Source: Oscillospiraceae bacterium (GTDB taxonomy: Bacteria; Bacillota; Clostridia; Oscillospirales; Ruminococcaceae). From it: a stretch of DNA of 9,876 nucleotides. The notes beneath the pieces were generated by a model, which ran no database searches, had not been told where the DNA came from, and saw nothing but the letters and a program-made list of their open reading frames with translations. The position numbers were made by a program, and so were the translations under genes. Numbering within the stretch: the first letter of the stretch is position 1; each line of letters starts with the position of its first letter. The stretch is from contig DMMB01000090.1 of assembly GCA_003453215.1 (NCBI GenBank), forward strand, positions 1,210-11,085, given 5' to 3'. Below, in pieces: positions 5,487 through 9,876 of this stretch.

Positions 5487-6932
5487 ATGAGTCAAATTCT
5501 TGGTCACCTGGAACCTCAGGCTGTATTCCATTATTTTGAGGAGATCGCGGGCATTCCCCACGGCTCCCGCAATACCAAAAAAATTGCCGATTACTGCGAG
5601 CAGTTTGCCAAAGACCACCACCTGCAGCATACTCGCGATGAACACGATAATGTCATCATCGTGAAAGAGGCTGCCAAAGGCTACGAAAACGCCGCGCCCA
5701 TTATTCTGCAGGGACACCTGGATATGGTGTGTGAAAAGGCCCCCGGCTGCACCAAAGATATGGAAACCGAAGGACTGGACCTGGTGGAGGAAAATGGCTG
5801 GGTGTATGCCAAAGGCACCACGCTGGGCGCTGATGACGGCATTGCCGTAGCCATGATGCTGGCCCTGCTGGCCGAAGAAGGGCTGCCCTCTCCCCGGCTG
5901 GAATGCATCATCACCAGCGATGAAGAAATTGGTATGCTGGGCGCTGCCGTACTGCAGCCCACCCTGGTGACCGGCCGCAATATGGTCAACCTGGATTCCG
6001 AGGTGGAGGGGGTCTTTACCGTCAGCTGTGCCGGCGGCAACCGCACCTACTGCCGTCTGCCCATCCAAAGGGAAACCATCACCGGTACGGCCGTCACCCT
6101 TCAAATTGCCGGGCTGGTGGGTGGCCACTCCGGGGTGGAAATTGATAAAGGCCGCGCCAATGCCGATATGCTGCTGGGCCGCCTGCTGGTCGCTGCCCGA
6201 AAGGCCGCGCCCTGCCGCCTGATTTCTTTGGCCGGCGGTTCCAAAGATAATGCCATCCCCAACGTCGCCGCCGCCGAACTCCTGACCGAAGATCCCGCTG
6301 CGCTGGAACAGCTGGCCGCTGCCTGGCAGCAGCAGCTCCGCCATGAGTATGCCCCGATTGAACCGAATCTTACCGTTACCCTTACAGTAGACGGTGAAAA
6401 AACCGCCCGCGCCATGACCGAAGAAAGCGCCGAGCGGGTGCTGTGCCTGCTGCTTTGCGTTCCCAATGGCATCCAGGCCATGAGCGGCAACCTGCCCGGC
6501 CTGGTACAGACCTCCCTGAACTTGGGTATTCTGACCACCGAAGAGGACGCGGTAGAGCTGCACTTTGGCGTGCGCAGCAGCGTAGCCAGCCAAAAGGAGA
6601 TGCTGACCGAACGCCTGACGGTACTGACCCGTCAGCTGGGCGGCACCGTAGAGGTCTTTGGGGATTACCCGGCCTGGGAATACCGGGCCGAAAGCCCCTT
6701 GCGCGACCTGATGTGTGAAATTTACCGGGAGCAGTACGGCGCCGAGCCCAAAATTGAGGCCATCCATGCCGGGCTGGAATGCGGCCTGCTGTGCGAAAAA
6801 CTGCCGGGTCTGGATTGCGTTTCCATTGGGCCGGAGCTGCTGGAGATCCACACGGCGCGGGAGCGTATGTCGGTGGAATCGGCAGGCCGGGTATGGCGCT
6901 ATGTGCGGGAAATCCTGCGCCGCAGCCGGTAA
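5487..6932 (+). CDS. pepD: Aminoacyl-histidine dipeptidase, PepD family (peptidase M20C)
   Basis: The protein has 481 residues, the full length of the M20C family (about 480-490), and is cytoplasmic. PepD hydrolyses Xaa-His and other unblocked dipeptides using two zinc ions. Metal and catalytic residues are visible in order: H77 and D79 (LQGHLDMV), the bridging Asp in LGADDG (113-118, D116), the catalytic pair E146-E147 (TSDEEIGM), D170 (VNLDSE) and H455 near the end (LEIHTARERM). The dimerisation/lid domain sits between about 185 and 390 and includes GGHSGVEIDKGRAN (212-225). AAGGAAG precedes the ATG. The gene is monocistronic with promoter and terminator, and codon usage matches its neighbours. 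Nothing is missing. Assignment to the family is very secure; substrate preference beyond dipeptides is inferred. Confidence 0.95.
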   Translation: MSQILGHLEPQAVFHYFEEIAGIPHGSRNTKKIADYCEQFAKDHHLQHTRDEHDNVIIVKEAAKGYENAAPIILQGHLDMVCEKAPGCTKDMETEGLDLVEENGWVYAKGTTLGADDGIAVAMMLALLAEEGLPSPRLECIITSDEEIGMLGAAVLQPTLVTGRNMVNLDSEVEGVFTVSCAGGNRTYCRLPIQRETITGTAVTLQIAGLVGGHSGVEIDKGRANADMLLGRLLVAARKAAPCRLISLAGGSKDNAIPNVAAAELLTEDPAALEQLAAAWQQQLRHEYAPIEPNLTVTLTVDGEKTARAMTEESAERVLCLLLCVPNGIQAMSGNLPGLVQTSLNLGILTTEEDAVELHFGVRSSVASQKEMLTERLTVLTRQLGGTVEVFGDYPAWEYRAESPLRDLMCEIYREQYGAEPKIEAIHAGLECGLLCEKLPGLDCVSIGPELLEIHTARERMSVESAGRVWRYVREILRRSR

Positions 6933-6966
6933 GCCTGCCGCTGTTTTCCCTTTGCCCAAACCGAGC

Positions 6967-7003
6967 AAGCCGCCGGGATCGGCCGGCGGCTTTTGCTGTT
7001 TTT
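6967..7003 (+). terminator. Intrinsic terminator of pepD
   Basis: A perfect stem GCCGCCGG (6969-6976) with CCGGCGGC (6983-6990), extended by AA/TT to 10 bp, has a 6 nt loop and is followed by TTTTGCTGTTTTT. It lies about 35 bases after the pepD stop. Confidence 0.9.
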
Positions 7004-7203
7004 CCATTTTGTGTACTCTGCCCAAGCGTTCCTCTTTCCGGGGAACAAAGCCTTGGCTAACTGCCCCTGTTCCCAGCAAAAATCCATCCAAGATCTGTAC
7101 CATCTTGTGGCATTTTGCCAAGTGATAGGGAGCGCGGAGCCGAAAGGATACAAATTTCGACGGGGGCAAGGAATATTTTTTGTAAAAACCGACCAAGAAA
7201 AGC
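7004..7203. other. Gene-free stretch with a cluster of inverted repeats
   Basis: No frame here has a credible start or a recognisable product. Three inverted repeats follow each other: GGGAACA (7041-7047) with TGTTCCC (7068-7074), enclosing a small AGCC/GGCT repeat; CAAGAT (7089-7094) with ATCTTG (7102-7107); and TGGCA (7108-7112) with TGCCA (7116-7120). The right part (7140-7200) is A/T-rich and leads to the sigma-factor promoter. The stretch lies beyond the pepD terminator and before that promoter, so any RNA from here would need its own promoter, which I do not see clearly. Confidence 0.5.
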
Positions 7204-7232
7204 TTGACAAGCCCCGCCTATTGGGGTAATAT
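7204..7232 (+). promoter_or_regulatory. Consensus sigma-A promoter of the SigH-like gene
   Basis: A perfect TTGACA (7204-7209), a 17 bp spacer and TAATAT (7227-7232) form the promoter. The spacer contains CCCC/GGGG halves. The predicted transcription start is around 7238-7240, which overlaps the first in-frame ATGs and helps decide the start of the sigma-factor gene. Confidence 0.85.
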
Positions 7233-7279
7233 GGATGATGTACCGGCAGGAATACCCACCGGGACTGGAGTATGTGCCT

Positions 7280-7852
7280 ATGCAAAAACACTGGGAAGCA
7301 ATGTCCGATGAAGTGCTGGCGGCCGCTGCTGCCAAAGCGGAGGAACACGCCTTTACTGTGTTGGTTGCCCGGCTGCTGCCCCGTCTGCGGGCCATGGCCG
7401 ATAGCTACCATCTGCCGGGGCTGGACCGCGATGATCTGGTTCAGGAAGGCTTTTTGGGCGTGATGAGCGCAGTGCGCCACTACTGCCCGGCATTAGGCCC
7501 CTTTACCCCCTATGCCCTAACCTGTGCCCGCAACAGCATGGGAACGGCTGCCCGCACCGCTCTTTCCGGCCGCAATGAGCCGCTGCGCGACTACGCGCCT
7601 TTGCCGGAAGATCGCCCGGCTGGGGAAGATATTCACCCGGAAGCGCTGGTAGAAGCGGCGGAATTCAGCGGAGAACTGCACCGCTGGATGCAGACGGAAT
7701 TGACCGGTTATGAGCAGCAGGTATTCCGGCTATTTTTGGCCGGCTACCCCTATTCGGAAATAGCATCTCTTCTTTCTTCTCATTCCAAAGCTGTGGATAA
7801 CGCCCTGCAAAGAGTCAGACGAAAGCTGCGAAAGTTCTATTCCACCCAGTAA
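7280..7852 (+). CDS. RNA polymerase sigma factor, SigH-like (sigma-70 family)
   Basis: The 190-residue protein has a sigma region 2 (about residues 35-92; SYHLPGLDRDDLVQEGFLGV matches the core-binding 2.2 segment) and a region 4 helix-turn-helix (about 141-185; LAGYPYSEIASLL, then KAVDNALQRVRRKL). The last motif and PLRDYAPL resemble B. subtilis SigH (KSIDNALQRVKRKL, PLNSYASL). In that organism SigH drives early sporulation and competence genes; here the regulon is unknown. The frame also opens at ATGs 7235 and 7238, but the strong promoter places the transcript start there. ATG 7280 has GGAG at 7267-7270 with 9 nt spacing, and homology begins near MSDEVL, so I chose 7280. Leaderless translation from 7238 is the alternative. 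Region 2.3 (HYCPALGPFTPYALTCARNSM) has diverged from SigH. No terminator follows; readthrough into the zinc-ribbon gene is likely. Confidence 0.83.
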   Translation: MQKHWEAMSDEVLAAAAAKAEEHAFTVLVARLLPRLRAMADSYHLPGLDRDDLVQEGFLGVMSAVRHYCPALGPFTPYALTCARNSMGTAARTALSGRNEPLRDYAPLPEDRPAGEDIHPEALVEAAEFSGELHRWMQTELTGYEQQVFRLFLAGYPYSEIASLLSSHSKAVDNALQRVRRKLRKFYSTQ

Positions 7853-7942
7853 GGTATCTGGCCGAATTCGTCGGGTGATATATACAAAACTCCCTTATTA
7901 CAACCGTGTGAGGGCAGAGATTCCAAAGCGAGGTAATGAAGA

Positions 7943-8221
7943 ATGTACGAAGACAAGACTTTAGTATGCAAAGAATGTGGCAACGAGTTCGTGTTCACCG
8001 CCGGTGAGCAGGAGTTCTATGCCGAGCGCGGTTTTGCCAATGAGCCCCAGCGCTGCAAGGCCTGCCGCGACGCCCGCAAGCAGAACCAGAGAACCGACCG
8101 TGAGATGTTCACCGCCGTTTGCGCCAACTGCGGCAAAGAGGCGAAGGTTCCCTTCCGTCCCCGTGAGGACCGTCCTGTTTATTGCAGCGAGTGCTTTGCA
8201 AAGATGAAGGAAGAGCAGTAA
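7943..8221 (+). CDS. Double zinc-ribbon protein (zf-trcl / CxxC-CxxC type)
   Basis: The 92-residue protein has two zinc ribbons in tandem. The first uses C9/C12 and C38/C41 (CKECGNEFVFTAGEQEFYAE, then RCKACR), the pattern of the probable zinc-binding domain family PF13451. The second uses C60/C63 and C81/C84 (CANCGKEAKVPFRP, then YCSECF). A basic linker (RDARKQNQRTDR) joins them. Nucleic-acid binding is plausible for such ribbons but has not been shown for this family. The start has GAGGT at 7930-7934 with 8 nt spacing. It lies 90 bases downstream of the sigma gene on the same strand with no terminator between, and I see no convincing promoter of its own, so co-transcription is possible. It is followed by a strong terminator. 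Confidence 0.85.
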   Translation: MYEDKTLVCKECGNEFVFTAGEQEFYAERGFANEPQRCKACRDARKQNQRTDREMFTAVCANCGKEAKVPFRPREDRPVYCSECFAKMKEEQ

Positions 8222-8250
8222 TCAGACTCCCTGATAACAAGACTATCCTG

Positions 8251-8287
8251 CCGGCTGTCATGATGACGGCCGGTTTTCTTTTTATTT
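8251..8287 (+). terminator. Intrinsic terminator of the zinc-ribbon gene
   Basis: CCGGCTGTC (8251-8259) and GACGGCCGG (8265-8273) form a 9 bp stem with one U-G pair and a 5 nt loop, followed by TTTTCTTTTTATT. It is oriented for the plus strand. Confidence 0.9.
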
Positions 8288-8306
8288 CATAATAAAGTAG
8301 CGTCCC

Positions 8307-8338
8307 TGCCGCATCTTCTATGGCCTTACGATGCGGCA
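8307..8338. repeat. Perfect 9 bp inverted repeat between convergent genes
   Basis: TGCCGCATC (8307-8315) and GATGCGGCA (8330-8338) pair perfectly around a 14 nt loop. It lies between the zinc-ribbon terminator and the end of the MATE gene. No T run follows directly on either strand, although on the minus strand CTTTATT comes about 10 nt later, so a role as the MATE terminator is possible. A smaller repeat (GCTGC/GCAGC, 8354-8369) lies between it and the MATE stop. Confidence 0.5.
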
Positions 8339-8390
8339 AGAACGCCCATGATAGCTGCCCTACTGCAGCGTACCACTTTGTTTTATTCTA

Positions 8391-9761
8391 TTAGTGTTGG
8401 ATGGGTTCGCCGCTGCGGTGGCCCGGAGCGGTGAGCCAGTCGGCCTTGTAGTAGTAAATAAGCAGGAACAGGCTGCTAAGCGCCCAGGTGATGGGATAAA
8501 CCCAGTTTACTACGGCAATGCTTTGGTAAATGGGGGTTGCAATGGTAATGATGGTCACGCGCACCACACACCAGAAAGCCAGCATGGAAATCATGGGAAT
8601 GACCGCCCGGCCCGCGCCGCGCATCACCGCCGCCAGGCAGTGAGAAAGCGCCAGCAGGCAGAAGAACAGGGAACAGGTACGCATCTTCTGCACGCCAAAG
8701 GCAATGGCCTCCGGCTCCTGGGTAAAGGCTTTAATCAGCAGAGGGGCCAGCCAGTACAGCAGCGCACCAATGACTTCCGCAATGACAACCGAGCAGATAA
8801 TGCCGAACCGCGCGCCCTGCCGGGTGCGTTTCAGCTCCCCTGCGCCCAAATTCTGCCCCACGAAGGTGGTAATGGCCGAAGTAAAGCTGGTAATGGGCAG
8901 AAAGGCAAAGCCCTCTACCTTGGCATAGGCGCCGCAGCCGCTCATGGCCATTTCGCCATAGGCATTGATATTGGACTGCACCACTACATTGGCCAGCGCA
9001 ATGACGGAATTCTGCAAACCGCTGGGCAGGCCGTAGGAAAGGATCATGCGGGTCATTTCGGGATCGAAGCGGATTTCTTTCCACTTTACCTGATATTCGC
9101 CAGAGACCGGGCGGAGCAGCCGCCCCATGCACAGGAACACGCTGACAAACTGCGAAATGATGGTGGCCAGCGCCGCGCCATCCACATCCATTTTAAAGAC
9201 GCCAATGAGCAAAATATCCAGCACCACATTGGCCACCGAAGAGATAATCAGATAATAGAGCGGGTGGCGGCTATCGCCCACCGCCTGCATAATGCCGCGG
9301 CACTGGTTGTACATAACCAGGCCAATGCTGCCGGCAAAGTAGGTACGGATATAGGAAACCGATTGCGGCATGACATCCGCCGGGGTACCCATCCATTCCA
9401 GAATTTGCGGGGTGAAAAGCATCCCGATCACGGTAAGGAATACCCCCGCCGCCAAACCGAAAGCAATATTGGTATGGATGGCGGCACGCATCTTTTCCAC
9501 TTCGCGGGAACCAAAGAACCGGGAAACCACTACCCCCGCGCCCATCGAAATCCCGCCGAAGAACCCCACCAGCAAAAAGATGAGGGTGCCGGTGCCGGTA
9601 ACAGCAGCCAGCGCGCTGTTGCCCAGCAGATTTCCCACGATGAGCGCATCGGCGGTATTGTAGAGCTGCTGGAACAAAAAGCCCAGAAACAGCGGAATTG
9701 CAAAAGATACCAGCTGTTTGGCAATGGGCCCTTCGGTCATTCTTATTTCGGCTTTGGCCAC
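8391..9761 (-). CDS. MATE family multidrug/cation efflux transporter
   Basis: This 456-residue, highly hydrophobic protein is an inner-membrane antiporter of the MATE (DinF/NorM-like) family, usually exchanging Na+ or H+ for cationic drugs or metabolites. About 12 membrane segments are expected. The N-terminal MTEGPIAKQLVSFAIPLFLG and the following FQQLYNTADALIVGNLLG are typical of the first MatE repeat. The second repeat starts near LSYGLPSGLQNSVIALANVV, and its FVGQNLGAGELKR resembles the conserved GQNxGA motif. The C-terminus is a short polar tail (GHRSGEPIQH). The start is GTG at 9759-9761, supported by GGGAG about 10 nt upstream; the more typical MTEG Met (9738-9740) lacks a ribosome binding site. 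The gene is monocistronic with its own promoter. The substrate cannot be told from sequence. Confidence 0.93.
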   Translation of the reverse strand: MAKAEIRMTEGPIAKQLVSFAIPLFLGFLFQQLYNTADALIVGNLLGNSALAAVTGTGTLIFLLVGFFGGISMGAGVVVSRFFGSREVEKMRAAIHTNIAFGLAAGVFLTVIGMLFTPQILEWMGTPADVMPQSVSYIRTYFAGSIGLVMYNQCRGIMQAVGDSRHPLYYLIISSVANVVLDILLIGVFKMDVDGAALATIISQFVSVFLCMGRLLRPVSGEYQVKWKEIRFDPEMTRMILSYGLPSGLQNSVIALANVVVQSNINAYGEMAMSGCGAYAKVEGFAFLPITSFTSAITTFVGQNLGAGELKRTRQGARFGIICSVVIAEVIGALLYWLAPLLIKAFTQEPEAIAFGVQKMRTCSLFFCLLALSHCLAAVMRGAGRAVIPMISMLAFWCVVRVTIITIATPIYQSIAVVNWVYPITWALSSLFLLIYYYKADWLTAPGHRSGEPIQH

Positions 9762-9818
9762 GGTGCAGGTTCTCCCTTCCTTTTAGACAAAACATCCCAT
9801 TTGGGGTAAATTCATTGT

Positions 9819-9847
9819 ATTATAGCAGATTTTTGGGGTTGGTGCAA
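9819..9847 (-). promoter_or_regulatory. Sigma-A promoter of the MATE gene
   Basis: On the minus strand TTGCAC (9842-9847), a 17 bp spacer and a perfect TATAAT (9819-9824) are followed by a leader of about 50 nt. The leader carries a short palindrome CCCA-TT-TGGG (9796-9805, plus strand), a possible operator or hairpin. Confidence 0.82.
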
Positions 9848-9873
9848 GGGGCTGGGCTCCGGGCGGCAGCCCC
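9848..9873. repeat. GC-rich inverted repeat at the right edge
   Basis: GGGGCTG (9848-9854) and CAGCCCC (9867-9873) form a 7 bp inverted repeat with a 12 nt loop, directly upstream of the MATE -35 element. It may belong to a terminator or leader of a gene outside the window. Its role cannot be judged from this window. Confidence 0.4.
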
Positions 9874-9876
9874 GCC

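Noticed and set aside
7120..7175. Possible tRNA-like or tmRNA-like sequence around the TTTCGACGGGG stretch
   Set aside because: No cloverleaf, no T-loop consensus and no CCA-adjacent acceptor stem could be formed.
5364..7196. 610-residue minus-strand frame opposite pepD
   Set aside because: It is a shadow frame of pepD, rich in Gly/Gln/His, without a start signal, and it crosses the pepD promoter and terminator.
7853..7942. AT-rich TATATAC sequence as a promoter for the zinc-ribbon gene
   Set aside because: No -35-like hexamer lies at a 16-18 bp distance, so I cannot support it.
8394..9809. 471-residue plus-strand frame opposite the MATE gene
   Set aside because: It is the complement of a transporter gene; the polar, His/Asn/Gly-rich composition is typical of antisense shadows of membrane proteins.

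Overview
The window looks like a piece of a Gram-positive, GC-rich gut-type Clostridia chromosome (Oscillospirales/Ruminococcaceae-like is my best guess). The reasons are strong GGAGG-type ribosome binding sites, consensus sigma-A promoters with 17-18 bp spacers, a SigH-like sigma factor, a DUF1292 protein, a bactofilin and a solitary MsmX/UgpC-type ATPase. I see no transposase, integrase, phage gene, CRISPR array, tRNA or rRNA. The gene content is mostly ordinary chromosomal housekeeping. The interest lies in the non-coding segments and in a few protein oddities.

Layout, left to right. (1) 1-1485, + strand: the end of a histidine-phosphatase-domain gene, an XdhC-family molybdenum-hydroxylase maturation protein, and a 62-residue 2x[4Fe-4S] ferredoxin overlapping it by ATGA. 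This is probably one operon serving a molybdenum hydroxylase, closed by a terminator. (2) 1538-2179, - strand: a bactofilin with its own promoter and a leader of about 110 nt. (3) 2180-2593: a long gene-free stretch, AT-rich on the left, with a compact structured element of about 195 nt on the right (6S-like rod or 3'-UTR RNA; identity and strand not settled). (4) 2594-2914, - strand: an acidic DUF1292 protein whose promoter lies back-to-back with that of (5) 3054-3788, + strand: a cyclophilin-type peptidyl-prolyl isomerase with an internal insertion of about 80 residues. (6) 3856-5293, - strand: a stand-alone sugar-ABC ATPase with a leader of about 200 nt that carries an apparently stranded Shine-Dalgarno sequence and three hairpins. 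It converges on the isomerase at a shared bidirectional terminator. (7) 5387-7003, + strand: pepD (M20C aminoacyl-histidine dipeptidase) with promoter and terminator. (8) 7004-7203: a gene-free stretch with several inverted repeats. (9) 7204-8287, + strand: a SigH-like sigma factor followed by a double zinc-ribbon protein and a terminator. (10) 8391-9847, - strand: a MATE-family efflux protein with a clear promoter.

Apart from the first operon, nearly every gene is monocistronic with its own visible promoter, and divergent or convergent pairs are common. The loci are therefore likely regulated independently. No obvious multi-gene novel system is present. The best candidates for something undescribed are the structured RNA element at 2355-2552, the ABC ATPase leader at 5050-5258, and the inserted domain of the cyclophilin.
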